Notes: generated from the sequence alone by a model not told the origin. Counted from the first letter of the stretch, positions 44,600-53,710 are shown. The stretch: 64,000 nt of DNA from Bacillus sp. FJAT-49711 (GCF_018343715.1 NZ_JAGYPL010000001.1:682001-746000); one strand, 5' to 3'. Translations and numbers: made by a program.

Positions 44600-44634
44600 A
44601 AAAGCTTGCTGATATGCAGGCTTTTTTATATTGT
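44600..44634 (+). terminator. rok terminator
   Basis: An AAGCTTGC / GCAGGCTT stem (one G-U) with a 6-base loop, then TTTTATATTG. Confidence 0.75.
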
Positions 44635-44666
44635 AGATTTAACAGAAAAAGAAAGGAATCACCATT

Positions 44667-45542
44667 ATGAATTTACTAAACATACCGAAAGACATTGAAC
44701 AATTAATTGAAAATAGACGTTTATTCTTTTTAAATCCCGATGAACAAAATATTTTCAAAGGCGGATTTATGGCTGCAGATGAGAATTTGTTAACGGATGC
44801 TCTAATAGCATTATCCTTAGGGAAAAATGTGTTATTAAAGGGACCAACTGGATCTGGAAAAACAAAACTTGCAGAAACGCTTTCGAATATTTTAAAACAG
44901 CCAATGCAAAGTATTAATTGTTCAGTTGATATGGATGCCGAGGCCTTACTTGGCTTTAAAACAATCGGACAAAAGGAAGGAAAAAATACGATAGATTTCA
45001 TACCTGGACCTGTTATAAAGGCGATGAACACAGGTCAATTATTATATATTGATGAAATTAACATGGCTAAACCCGAAACGTTGCCAATATTAAACAGTGT
45101 ATTGGATTATCGGCGAATGGTATTTAATCCATTTACTGGAATGGTTGTCCGGGCAAAAGAACATTTTGGAGTCATTGCGGCTATAAATGAAGGGTATATC
45201 GGCACAGTTCCACTTAACGAAGCGTTAAAAAATCGTTTTGTTGTCATCGAGGTACCGTACGTTCAAGGAGAGGTTTTAAAGGAAGTACTAGTTAATGAAA
45301 GTATTCTAAAAGATGAAGCAAATATTGATAAATTCGTCATTTTATCTGAGGATTTAATCACCCAAGTCAGAAATGGACAAATTCCAGAAGAAGCCGCATC
45401 TATTCGAGCGTTAATTGATACATGTGATTTAGCAGTGTATTTGCCGCCTTTACGAGCCATTCAGAGGGGAATAGCAGATAAGCTTGAAGAGGAGAGGGAA
45501 AAGGCGGCTATTATGAATATAGCGAAAACCCTATTTGTATAG
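44667..45542 (+). CDS. yojN: MoxR-type AAA ATPase (YojN)
   Basis: A 291-residue AAA+ protein with Walker A KGPTGSGKTKL (about 57-67), Walker B LLYIDEINMAKPE and sensor region IAAINEGYIGT. It belongs to the MoxR/NorQ/GvpN group, chaperone ATPases that act with a von Willebrand domain partner to insert metals or assemble complexes. The partner gene follows 3 bases after the stop. In B. subtilis the pair also neighbours odhAB. The target enzyme is unknown. Confidence 0.92.
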   Translation: MNLLNIPKDIEQLIENRRLFFLNPDEQNIFKGGFMAADENLLTDALIALSLGKNVLLKGPTGSGKTKLAETLSNILKQPMQSINCSVDMDAEALLGFKTIGQKEGKNTIDFIPGPVIKAMNTGQLLYIDEINMAKPETLPILNSVLDYRRMVFNPFTGMVVRAKEHFGVIAAINEGYIGTVPLNEALKNRFVVIEVPYVQGEVLKEVLVNESILKDEANIDKFVILSEDLITQVRNGQIPEEAASIRALIDTCDLAVYLPPLRAIQRGIADKLEEEREKAAIMNIAKTLFV

Positions 45543-45554
45543 AAGGTGACCTTT

Positions 45555-47474
45555 GTGAACATGTATCGATTCATTAATTTTAATGACGAAAAAATTGATT
45601 CTTTACTATTGATGGAATTGGCTGATTTGACAAAAACTCTATTAAAAGATCAAGAATACAATACAGAGTACCAAGTCCATTCATATATTAGTAAGGCTGA
45701 AAAGAAAGTATATGTCAGTCATTTCTGGAATCATCGTCCCGAAATGATTATGAGAGCTGGCTTGAAAAGCGATGTGTTTTTAAGAGCATTAGGGAATATG
45801 TATTTTACTAATGATCGAATCGTTATACAGTACGGAAATTGGTCTGAAACTACAAATATTCCACGTTTTGCCAAACAGCTTTTTTCTCTAACTGAAGATT
45901 TAAGAATAGAAGAGCTTTGTAAAAAAAATCGTCCAGGAATGACGGCGGAATTTCGTATTAGACGTGATATTTACTTTCATTATTTTGAAAGTCAATTAAA
46001 AGTAAACAAAGAAAGAAGTCTTTTTCTCGATGCTATTTTTAACATGATCTATTTAATGATGAATAGTGATACGCCATTTTTCCATCTCCCGTCTGTTAGT
46101 GAAAATATAGATCCTTTTATGCCAATATTGAGAAGCAAGGTTGAACGTTTATATGATGCTTCTTCTACAATTGAAATAGCGAAAATTTGTCAATCCATAG
46201 TAAAGATGGTAGAAAAGAAAATTAATCGTGATATGATAAATGATTATTTCCATCTTTATATTAATCCGCTTGAAACACAAGACATACATTATAATGATTT
46301 GCTAAGAAAAGATCCGCTTATTAATGATGATAAAATAGATGAAAAAAGTAGCGGTAATGAAGAAGTTTTTGACGAAGAGTTTAAAACATGGCACCGCGAA
46401 ACGAAAACACCTGGAGATTCATTCCTCCAATTTGATTTGAACCAAGGAACAAAAACGGACATGTTAACAAATGATGCACGAGAAGGGGAGGCGGGAGACC
46501 AAGCATTAGCCATTGTTCAAGGGTCTGCTAAAAAAACGACAAACAAGGATTTTTCAGATTTAGAAATTTTAGATAATAATGACACTATACAGGGTGGAAG
46601 AAATACGCCATACGGAATAGAAAATAATCATGCTGAAGCAATTTTTTTAACAAAGGTGTCACTTTCGCCCGAACATATATCTGAATACGTACAATTAAAA
46701 AATAATGCACAGATTTATCAAAAAAGATTGAAGAAATCGATTGATCTTACATTGGAACATAAAAAAACAATGCCGCGTTCTGATTTACAATTCGGAAAAC
46801 TAAATAGAAAACTAATTAGATTTTTTACAGAAGAACAACCACGTCTTTTTTATAAAAAAAATGAAGAGTCTAAGGAAATAGATGCGGTATTCAGTTTACT
46901 CGTCGATTGTTCTGCATCGATGGAAGATAAAATGAAGGAAACAAAAAAAGGCATTATTCTTTTTCATGAAGCCCTGAAATCAGTAAGAGTTCCTCATGAA
47001 GTTACTGGATTTTGGGAGGACGCAAATGAAGCTTCCTCAAATAGACAACCTAATTATTTTAAAAGAGTCATTGATTTTACCACATCTTTAATCGCTAAAA
47101 CGGGTCCCGAAATTATGGAACTAGAAGCGGAGGAAGATAATCGTGATGGATTTGCGATCAGAATTATGTGTGAGCGATTATTAAAAAGAATTGAGAAACA
47201 GAAATTTTTAATTGTATTTTCTGATGGGGAGCCCGCTGCATTCAATTATAATCAAAATGGTATTGTTGACACACATGCTGCCGTTGTTGAAGCTCGCAAA
47301 AGAGGGATTGAGGTATTCAATATCTTCCTTTCACAAAATGGAGTAGGGGATGAGCAAAGAAAAGTATTTCAAAATATTTACGGTCCTTATAGCCTGGTTG
47401 CTCCAACAGTGGCAGAATTACCCGACTTATTGCTTCCGTTGCTAAAAAAGTTGCTATTAAAGTCAATTCTATAA
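45555..47474 (+). CDS. yojO: Von Willebrand A domain protein, NorD/CobT-like (YojO)
   Basis: A 639-residue cytoplasmic protein. A long helical and acidic N-terminal part (about 1-430) is followed by a vWA domain with MIDAS motif DCSASMED and later FSDGEPAAF. It is the expected partner of the AAA ATPase upstream; together such pairs mature metalloenzymes. GTG 45555 is chosen for AAGGTGA 5 bases upstream; GTG 45546 overlaps that site and ATG 45561 is also possible. No close terminator is seen. Confidence 0.9.
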   Translation: MNMYRFINFNDEKIDSLLLMELADLTKTLLKDQEYNTEYQVHSYISKAEKKVYVSHFWNHRPEMIMRAGLKSDVFLRALGNMYFTNDRIVIQYGNWSETTNIPRFAKQLFSLTEDLRIEELCKKNRPGMTAEFRIRRDIYFHYFESQLKVNKERSLFLDAIFNMIYLMMNSDTPFFHLPSVSENIDPFMPILRSKVERLYDASSTIEIAKICQSIVKMVEKKINRDMINDYFHLYINPLETQDIHYNDLLRKDPLINDDKIDEKSSGNEEVFDEEFKTWHRETKTPGDSFLQFDLNQGTKTDMLTNDAREGEAGDQALAIVQGSAKKTTNKDFSDLEILDNNDTIQGGRNTPYGIENNHAEAIFLTKVSLSPEHISEYVQLKNNAQIYQKRLKKSIDLTLEHKKTMPRSDLQFGKLNRKLIRFFTEEQPRLFYKKNEESKEIDAVFSLLVDCSASMEDKMKETKKGIILFHEALKSVRVPHEVTGFWEDANEASSNRQPNYFKRVIDFTTSLIAKTGPEIMELEAEEDNRDGFAIRIMCERLLKRIEKQKFLIVFSDGEPAAFNYNQNGIVDTHAAVVEARKRGIEVFNIFLSQNGVGDEQRKVFQNIYGPYSLVAPTVAELPDLLLPLLKKLLLKSIL

Positions 47475-47656
47475 GGAAAAGCGGAAAATAAGAAGGTAAG
47501 CTAAGGTGCAATGACGTGTTGCTATTCCTTCTTAACCATATTTTGTTGGCCGTTGCACACGAATATTTTGAGGCTGAAAATTTGCTTTTGAATAAGTGGG
47601 AACTGGAGCCTGTTGTATGACAAAGGCTGTCTAAAGACAGCCTTAGCCTTATACTC

Positions 47657-48373
47657 TTACACACGCGAACGCCTTCTGCGCTTGCGTTTCAGAATTTTAC
47701 GGACTATCACAGCAACCAACCTTAAAATGGTCAAAGTAACTGCGCTTCCTAAAAAACGATAATCTAAATAAATGATGCCAAGAACCACAAAAATAAAGAT
47801 AATAAGAGATAAGATCCCACTTCCATCATTATACCCATATTCGAAGCTTTCGGTTTTTACTTGCTTATTGATGCCATATTCATCAGCGACCTCATTAAAA
47901 AGTTTTTTATACGTATTCGTTATTGCTTGCGCTAGTTCGCTTTTTTCTAAATACGGCAGTGCATGAGTGTCCAATATTTTCCCGAGATTTTTATCAGTCA
48001 GCTTTTTCTTTAGAGCGGATCCGACTTCAATATAAATTTTACGGTCATTTAACGCAAATAGTAAAAGGACCCCGTTATTCTCATCATTTCTCCCTAATTC
48101 ATACTCATCATAAGCATTTGCAGCATACTCTTCGACTGGAATGCTTTCAAGAGAGTGAACGGTTAATATTGCCAATTGCGCTTCGGACTCCTTGTCCAAA
48201 TATGTACCGAGTTTTATTAATTCTTTCTTTTGAGTCGAGGTTAATATATTTGCAAAATCTTGAACATATATATCACCGACAGGATTAGGCACTGTATCCG
48301 CAAATACTTGCTTATTTGGCAAAAATAGAGCTATTAATATTACTAAAATTATAAGGAGATGCGCCTTTTTCAT
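47657..48373 (-). CDS. TPM-domain membrane protein
   Basis: A 238-residue protein with a signal peptide (HLLIILVILIALFLPNKQVFA, cleavage after VFA). A TPM domain (about 32-175, GDIYVQDFANILTSTQKKELIKLGTYLDKESEAQ and NDRKIYIEVGSAL) is followed by a membrane region near 195-230 and a very basic tail (RKILKRKRRRRSRV). TPM proteins have been tied to photosystem or respiratory complex repair and phosphatase activity; the role here is unknown. ATG 48373 has GGGATGGGG upstream. It is divergent from moeA. Confidence 0.85.
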   Translation of the reverse strand: MKKAHLLIILVILIALFLPNKQVFADTVPNPVGDIYVQDFANILTSTQKKELIKLGTYLDKESEAQLAILTVHSLESIPVEEYAANAYDEYELGRNDENNGVLLLFALNDRKIYIEVGSALKKKLTDKNLGKILDTHALPYLEKSELAQAITNTYKKLFNEVADEYGINKQVKTESFEYGYNDGSGILSLIIFIFVVLGIIYLDYRFLGSAVTLTILRLVAVIVRKILKRKRRRRSRV

Positions 48374-48514
48374 CAATCCCCATCCCTTCAAAAACAATAC
48401 GTATATTTTATAATATTGAACGTTGATTGTCACTTCTAGCTAAACTCTTAATTAGTGATATAAAATTGAAGATGGTACAATGAAAAAAATGTCGTATATC
48501 GGAGGTAATGAACA

Positions 48515-49792
48515 ATGGTTGAACGGAGAAAACCGATATGGGTAAAAGATGCAATTGAATATGTAATGAAGTACAAAAAAAACGGTGGGGTTGAATTTAT
48601 TTCATTGGATGATTGTGATGGTAGATTTCTAGCTGAACCTCTAATTGCCGATCATGATGTCCCGCCATTTGATCGCTCTCCTTACGATGGCTTTGCTCTA
48701 AGATCCAATGATACAAAAGATGCATCTAGAGATACTCCACTTACTTTTCAAGTAATGGATGAAATTGGAGCAGGGCAGGTAAGCCATCACCATATCGGGC
48801 ATATGGAAGCTGTAAGAATTATGACTGGTGCTCAAATCCCAAAAGGTGCAGATTGTGTCATGATGTTAGAGCTGGTGCAGGAAGAAGAACAAAGTATAAC
48901 AATCAAACGCTCCCTAAATAAAGGAGATAATATTTCTTTCCAAGGTGAGGACACGAAAAAAGGACATTCGCTTATCGATAAAGGGGTAGCTATTAATCCG
49001 GGTATTAAGGCTTTGCTAGCAACATTTGGTTATAGTAAAGTGAAGGTATCCAGTCGCCCTCTAATTGGGATTATTGCAACTGGGAGTGAACTATTAAATC
49101 CGGAAGAGGAGCTAGTTCCTGGTAAAATTCGCAACAGTAATGGATATATGATAGAATCCCAAATTTTACGTGCAGGTGCCCAGTATAAACGGTATGGTTC
49201 AATCTCAGATAACTTGGACAAACTGTACGAAACAATTAAACAAGCTTTAGAAGAATGTGATATTTTGATTACGACCGGTGGAGTTTCAGTAGGGGACTAT
49301 GATTATTTACCAGAAATCTATCGACGACTTGAAGCGAATCAATTATTTAATAAGATCGCAATGCGACCAGGAAGTGTAACGAGCTGCGCAGAAAAAGAGG
49401 GTAAGTTATTGTTTGGTCTCTCAGGAAATCCATCTGCATGTTATATCGGATTCGAATTATTTGTTCGTCCTTATATTCGTTATTGGCTTCATTCAGAAAA
49501 ACCATTTTTGCGCACAATCACTGGTACATTAAAAAAAGATTTTCCTAAACCTAACCCGTTCAGTAGATTTGTTCGAGGTAAGATAGTATATGAGAACAGT
49601 GCTATTTTTGTTGAGCCAGTAGGTTTAGATAAATCAGGGGTTGTTACATCTTTAGCATGGGCAGATTGTTTAATGATATTACCGGGAGGAACAAGGGGTT
49701 ACATGAAAGGAGATCAAGTAGAACTATTATTGCTTGATGATCAACAAGGAAGTGAAATGCCGTGGGTGGAAGCAAAGTTTTCCAAATCGTAG
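48515..49792 (+). CDS. moeA: Molybdopterin molybdenumtransferase MoeA
   Basis: A 425-residue enzyme that inserts molybdate into adenylated molybdopterin. The order of segments is normal: VPPFDRSPYDGFAL, RIMTGAQIPKGADCVM, IIATGSELL, TTGGVSVGDYDYLPEI and LFGLSGNPSACYIGFELFVRPYIR. GGAGG lies about 9 bases before the ATG. It overlaps mobB by 31 bases, so both are made together. Users of the cofactor in this window could include the MOSC protein's reductase partner; none is adjacent. Confidence 0.96.
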   Translation: MVERRKPIWVKDAIEYVMKYKKNGGVEFISLDDCDGRFLAEPLIADHDVPPFDRSPYDGFALRSNDTKDASRDTPLTFQVMDEIGAGQVSHHHIGHMEAVRIMTGAQIPKGADCVMMLELVQEEEQSITIKRSLNKGDNISFQGEDTKKGHSLIDKGVAINPGIKALLATFGYSKVKVSSRPLIGIIATGSELLNPEEELVPGKIRNSNGYMIESQILRAGAQYKRYGSISDNLDKLYETIKQALEECDILITTGGVSVGDYDYLPEIYRRLEANQLFNKIAMRPGSVTSCAEKEGKLLFGLSGNPSACYIGFELFVRPYIRYWLHSEKPFLRTITGTLKKDFPKPNPFSRFVRGKIVYENSAIFVEPVGLDKSGVVTSLAWADCLMILPGGTRGYMKGDQVELLLLDDQQGSEMPWVEAKFSKS

Positions 49793-50286
49793 GATACCAA
49801 AATAGCGGAAAAACGACGTTGATGGAAGAATTAATAAAATCAGGCAAAGCCAAGGGCTTGCAAATTGGGACAATTAAGCACCATGGACATGGCGGGACAC
49901 CATTTTGTCCTAATTCTGATAAAGATTCGAATCGACATAGTCTTGCGGGAGCGGATATTTCAAGTGTCGAAGGGGAAGGTACTTTACTTATAGAAGCAAC
50001 GAATAATGAATGGGGGCTTAATGATATTATTAATGTTTATCATCATTTTAGTCTCGACCTCATACTCGTTGAAGGATATAAAAAATCTTGTTATCCAAAA
50101 GCCGTTTTAATTCGAGATGAGAAGGATCTTTTCTTACTAAATAGTCTAACGAATGTAAAGGCTGTAATTAGTTGGATTCCTATTCCGAATGAAGAGAGCA
50201 AGACCGTTTTTTTACATAAACAATTAAAGGATTTTATTGACCACTTTTATAATGAGATTTTTTCTGAATTAGATTCTTGTAAATAG
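49762..50286 (+). CDS. mobB: Molybdopterin-guanine dinucleotide biosynthesis protein MobB
   Basis: A 174-residue GTP-binding adaptor that assists MobA in making the guanine dinucleotide form. Walker A is VGYQNSGKTTLMEEL near residue 10-20; IGTIKHHGHGG follows, then LILVEGYKKS. The start GTG 49762 lies in the moeA 3' end with AAGGAAGTGA before it. Its last 40 bases overlap, tail to tail, the end of the convergent eetB-like gene. Confidence 0.93.
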   Translation: MGGSKVFQIVGYQNSGKTTLMEELIKSGKAKGLQIGTIKHHGHGGTPFCPNSDKDSNRHSLAGADISSVEGEGTLLIEATNNEWGLNDIINVYHHFSLDLILVEGYKKSCYPKAVLIRDEKDLFLLNSLTNVKAVISWIPIPNEESKTVFLHKQLKDFIDHFYNEIFSELDSCK

Positions 50287-50795
50287 TGGTAATAATGTAA
50301 TTTTTCAATATGTGTTAGTAAGTAATTAGCGAAAACACCAATGGCAATCCCAGATAAGATCCCGATAAAGGATAAAATAGGTAAGTAAAGAAGAACAGTC
50401 CAAGTTTGTGCAATCCAACTCGCAATCACGAGTTGCCCGACGTTATGCAGGATGGCTCCCGTTACACTAACCCCGATAATGCTAATTCGTTTTGGACCGA
50501 GTTTTTTTACTGACCACATTCCGAAAAAACTTAAAATAGCTCCAGATGCCGAATACATAAAGGTGGAAATGGTTCCACCGAGCAAGGTTGATAAAACGAG
50601 ACGTGTAAAGACGACCTTTCCTGCATCTTTCGCCGACAATGTGTATAACGCCATACAAGTAATAATATTGGCCAGCCCTAATTTGGCACCTGGGGCAAAT
50701 GCGAAAGGGAAGGGAATGGCCCTTTCAAGCAGACTGATGATAACAGCTTGGGAAGCTAATAACGCTATATAAACAATTCGTTGATTTTTTGTCAT
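50247..50795 (-). CDS. eetB: EetB-like Gx transporter family membrane protein
   Basis: A 182-residue protein with five to six membrane helices, of the Gx transporter family (heptaprenyl diphosphate synthase component I-like fold, S-component-like). The start is MTKNQRIVYIALLASQAVII, then a segment rich in Ala, Pro and Gly (PFPFAFAPGAKLGLANI). In the flavin-based electron transfer locus of Listeria the partner of eetA is such a protein. Here it follows eetA by 20 bases on the same strand, which supports the call. The role in passing electrons across the membrane is inferred in the literature, not shown by sequence. The ATG at 50795 has GGGAGGC upstream. Confidence 0.78.
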   Translation of the reverse strand: MTKNQRIVYIALLASQAVIISLLERAIPFPFAFAPGAKLGLANIITCMALYTLSAKDAGKVVFTRLVLSTLLGGTISTFMYSASGAILSFFGMWSVKKLGPKRISIIGVSVTGAILHNVGQLVIASWIAQTWTVLLYLPILSFIGILSGIAIGVFANYLLTHIEKLHYYHYLQESNSEKISL

Positions 50796-50815
50796 CGTTA
50801 TTGCCTCCCATTTTG

Positions 50816-51241
50816 TTACGAACTAATTATCATTTCTTCTGAAGGTTCGTGTTGAGGATCAATAGCTTTAATTTCAATCACCAATTTATGTGGCAAACAT
50901 ACAATTGTTTGTCCTGGTTTTGAAATAGCTCTTGTTCTAACGCAAATTTGATCTGAGCAATTTGCGCTTTTAATTCGAATGTGATCATTTTTTACTTCAA
51001 TCACATTAACATCAGAATCATGATCAGCAATTTCAAAAATTTGTGTTCCTGTATGACTAGAAAGCTCAATTTCTTTTACAATTTCTTTATTGACTGTAAT
51101 AACAGCAATATACCGAGAACTGGCTTCCATTTTATTTGCTTGTTGATAGCTAAAAATTGAAAATGGTAAAAAGGAAAATAGAATAAGAAGGATAATCATG
51201 ATTAAATCCCATTTTTTCATCATCCGAAAAAAATCTCTCAT
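50816..51241 (-). CDS. eetA: EetA-like NusG domain II protein
   Basis: A 141-residue protein with one N-terminal membrane helix (about 11-31) and an outer NusG domain II. The domain has its usual Cys pattern: ANCSDQICVRTRAISKPGQT and IVCLPHKLVIEI. In FLEET loci this is EetA, thought to act with EetB between the membrane quinone pool and outer electron carriers. The ATG at 51241 has GGAGGAA upstream. It lies 241 bases after ndh2 on the same strand and may have its own promoter; a hairpin region is in that gap. Confidence 0.8.
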   Translation of the reverse strand: MRDFFRMMKKWDLIMIILLILFSFLPFSIFSYQQANKMEASSRYIAVITVNKEIVKEIELSSHTGTQIFEIADHDSDVNVIEVKNDHIRIKSANCSDQICVRTRAISKPGQTIVCLPHKLVIEIKAIDPQHEPSEEMIISS

Positions 51242-51269
51242 GCCTAGTTCCTCCTTGCCATTATACAGA

Positions 51270-51325
51270 CTCTCGGAATTTCCGAGTTAGATGGCACAAG
51301 GTTTTCTTGTGCCACTTTTATCTCT
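51270..51325. terminator. Two hairpins between ndh2 and eetA
   Basis: CTCGGAATTTCCGAG and TGGCACAAG / CTTGTGCCA lie next to each other. A T run (CTTTTATC) follows only in the plus direction, so termination of ndh2 on the minus strand is doubtful; an attenuator or mRNA-processing role is possible. Confidence 0.4.
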
Positions 51326-51384
51326 CCCTACTATTTATTAATAGGAAGATCGTTAACTTTTTAATCTACATTCAACATGCACTG

Positions 51385-51465
51385 TTAATTTCGGCTTCAG
51401 GCGGACACTTTCCGAAAAGCGAACAACTGTATCGGAAATCAACCATGCACCAACATTTTACAGAA
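51385..51465. repeat. Dispersed repeat family A, copy 3 (short)
   Basis: CTTCAGGCGGACACTTTCCG, AAAAGCGAAC and CGGAAATCAACCATGCACC parallel the end of the family A copies at 13951 and 19925. Confidence 0.5.
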
Positions 51466-51482
51466 ACTAATATGAATTACAT

Positions 51483-53348
51483 TTAGAGGTCTTTATAAAA
51501 GCCCCTAACGTTTCCGTACCACCAGCTGCCTAATCTTTTTTGTAAATAGGGGATTACCCAATAATCTAACCCTAAAGTTCGGCCAGATCCATTTAATAAT
51601 GCGATGGAAGCAGGGAGTGCCCAAATTTTATCCCATCCCAGCATTGCACTAAACGTAAACATAATAAGGAATCCCGTACTCATAAAACTTGCTAACCAAG
51701 TAAATAATCCAAAAAGAATAGCTAGGCCGATCGCCAATTCGATAAACACCATCATCTTTTGCATAAAGATTGCTACTTCAGGAGTTGGAAGCATAATTTT
51801 CATAATCCACTCAAACCAACCCGGCATATGGCTTAAAATTGGAGTAGCCCAATCGCCAGATGCTGCTTCACTTGCTCCAGTTGTTGCTGTTTGCAGCCAG
51901 TCGAATGGCATAGTAACCGTATTGCCTGTTAACCAAGAATCTTCACCAATACCTTTGAAAAGCTTTGGTAATGTAGAGAAACTAGCAGTTGCTTCTTTCC
52001 ATCTTTCATGACCCCAAATTTTGGCACCCGCTTCAGCAATCCAAAATCCGCCAACCATTAAACGGAGAGGGAAGCTCCACAAAACATTTCCGTATCGAGT
52101 GGAAGTATTTCTAAAAATATTCCGTTTATCTTTCGTATGAAAAAATTCATGCATGATATATTGGAACATATAATATCCGCTTCTTATTCCGAAGAAGTAA
52201 TATAGATTCACCATATGTTTCATGAAATTAGCAAACCAGCCGCTTAAATGGATGCCACTTAAATTGGCTACCCCGTATCTTGCGCCGATGGATACCATTA
52301 CACCATGGTATTTTCCTTTATAAGCTCGTTTTTCTCCGCCAGTAATTTCAGCAATAATACTGTTGGCAGCAGTCCCGGCTGTTTGTTCGGCCGCTTCTAC
52401 TATTTGAGGAGTTGGCTTGCCAGGTTCTTCTTCAAAATAGGCTAAGTCTCCAACAACATATACATTTTCTAATCCTTCAGCTTCCATATATTGATTGACT
52501 TTTAATCTTCCTGCACGACCAGCAGACATTCCATAATCCTTTGTATCGGAATTAGCTTGAACACCCGCTGTCCAAATTAATGTATGAGTTTTTATAACAT
52601 CTCCTGAATCTAATAAAACAGAATCGGCTTTTACTTCAACGATAGGGGAGCTTTTCAAAACCTTTACTCCATTTTTAACTAAATATGCTTCAGCTTTATC
52701 AGCACCTTTTCGATCAAGCATGTTCAAGATTGTTGGTGCTGCTTCAACCACATATAAGGTTATATCATTTTCATCTACTTTATAATCTTTCGCTAAACGA
52801 GTCTTCCATTCTAGCAATTCACCGATCATTTCAATTCCAGTAAAGCCAGATCCGCATACTGTAAAAGTTAACATGGCTCGACGGATTGCATCATTATGAA
52901 TGGAAGCTGCTTTACGTACCGTTTTTTCAATATGTTCTCGCAGTTTAATAGCATCTTCCCAAGACCAGAGGGTGAAGGCGTGATCAGCGACACCAGGAGT
53001 GCCAAAATCATTTGGTTCACCGCCCATGCCTAGTATAAGGTAGTCAAAATGATACGTTCCATGCTCGGTTGCTACACAATTTGTTTCATAATTAACTTGA
53101 GTCACATTATCTGTCACTAATTTAACTTTTGTACGATTGAATAATCTTCGCAAATCAAATTGAATTGCATCCGGTTCAACACGGTGTGCCGCAACCTCAT
53201 GCAGCTCGGTCATCATTGTATGGTAGGAATGACGATCAATGAGAGTAATCGAAACTGATTCATCCTTCTTAAATTTTTTTGCAAGTTTTTTCGCCGCATG
53301 AACCCCGGCATACCCAGCACCAATGATTACGATATCTTTTTTGGCCAT
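51483..53348 (-). CDS. ndh2: Type II NADH dehydrogenase Ndh2 with C-terminal DoxX-like membrane domain
   Basis: A 621-residue two-part protein. Residues 1 to about 390 are a type II NADH:quinone oxidoreductase: FAD motif IIGAGYAGVHAAKKL at 6-20, second nucleotide-binding motif FTVCGSGFTGIEMIGEL, and VYVVGDLAYFEE late. From about 410 a DoxX-like membrane region follows (RLMVGGFWIAEAGAKIWG, four helices, LLNGSGRTLGLDYWV). This fused form is the Ndh2 of flavin-based extracellular electron transfer, distinct from ordinary soluble-type Ndh. It moves NADH electrons to a quinone. GGGGGCG precedes the ATG. It is divergent from pplA across a region with five Rex/Fnr-like sites. Confidence 0.9.
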   Translation of the reverse strand: MAKKDIVIIGAGYAGVHAAKKLAKKFKKDESVSITLIDRHSYHTMMTELHEVAAHRVEPDAIQFDLRRLFNRTKVKLVTDNVTQVNYETNCVATEHGTYHFDYLILGMGGEPNDFGTPGVADHAFTLWSWEDAIKLREHIEKTVRKAASIHNDAIRRAMLTFTVCGSGFTGIEMIGELLEWKTRLAKDYKVDENDITLYVVEAAPTILNMLDRKGADKAEAYLVKNGVKVLKSSPIVEVKADSVLLDSGDVIKTHTLIWTAGVQANSDTKDYGMSAGRAGRLKVNQYMEAEGLENVYVVGDLAYFEEEPGKPTPQIVEAAEQTAGTAANSIIAEITGGEKRAYKGKYHGVMVSIGARYGVANLSGIHLSGWFANFMKHMVNLYYFFGIRSGYYMFQYIMHEFFHTKDKRNIFRNTSTRYGNVLWSFPLRLMVGGFWIAEAGAKIWGHERWKEATASFSTLPKLFKGIGEDSWLTGNTVTMPFDWLQTATTGASEAASGDWATPILSHMPGWFEWIMKIMLPTPEVAIFMQKMMVFIELAIGLAILFGLFTWLASFMSTGFLIMFTFSAMLGWDKIWALPASIALLNGSGRTLGLDYWVIPYLQKRLGSWWYGNVRGFYKDL

Positions 53349-53383
53349 TTACATGCGCCCCCTTTATATTATGTCAACACTAC

Positions 53384-53500
53384 TTGTGAAATAGTGAGCA
53401 TGCGCAAGTGGAGACTGGGAATAATGGCGAAACTCACTACTATAAAAATTGTGAACTAATGAGCAAATGCATTCTCAATAGTTTGTGAAGTGTTGAACAT
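53384..53500. promoter_or_regulatory. Three Rex/Fnr-like half-conserved operators near ndh2
   Basis: TTGTGAAATAGTGAGCAT (53384-53401), TTGTGAACTAATGAGCAA (53449-53466) and TTGTGAAGTGTTGAACAT (53483-53500). Each has a perfect TTGTGAA left half, a 4-base spacer and a weaker right half relative to TTGTGAA-N4-TTCACAA. They lie in the 100 bases nearest the ndh2 start. Confidence 0.55.
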
Positions 53501-53632
53501 TTGTCTTTAGTTTACAATGATTCTTTATAACTGTCTATGGTTTTTATTAAAAATGATAAAAATTCTTTTTTTCACAACCTCTTAAAAAGAATAGACAGAT
53601 CGAAAACGAAATGTTAAACTAAAGGCGAAATA

Positions 53633-53650
53633 ATGTGAAACGTTTCACAA
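53633..53650. promoter_or_regulatory. Rex/Fnr-like operator, distal of two before pplA
   Basis: ATGTGAAACGTTTCACAA is a near-perfect palindrome fitting the Rex box TTGTGAA-N4-TTCACAA at all but the first base. It also fits TGTGA-N6-TCACA of the CRP/Fnr family. Confidence 0.65.
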
Positions 53651-53664
53651 ATATTTACAGATAA

Positions 53665-53682
53665 ATGTGAAATAATTCACAT
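53665..53682. promoter_or_regulatory. Rex/Fnr-like operator, proximal, before pplA
   Basis: ATGTGAAATAATTCACAT is a palindrome immediately before a TATAAA at 53683-53688. A repressor here would block the pplA promoter if that is the -10 element. Confidence 0.65.
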
Positions 53683-53710
53683 TATAAAAATAAAAAGGGT
53701 GGGACAAAAA

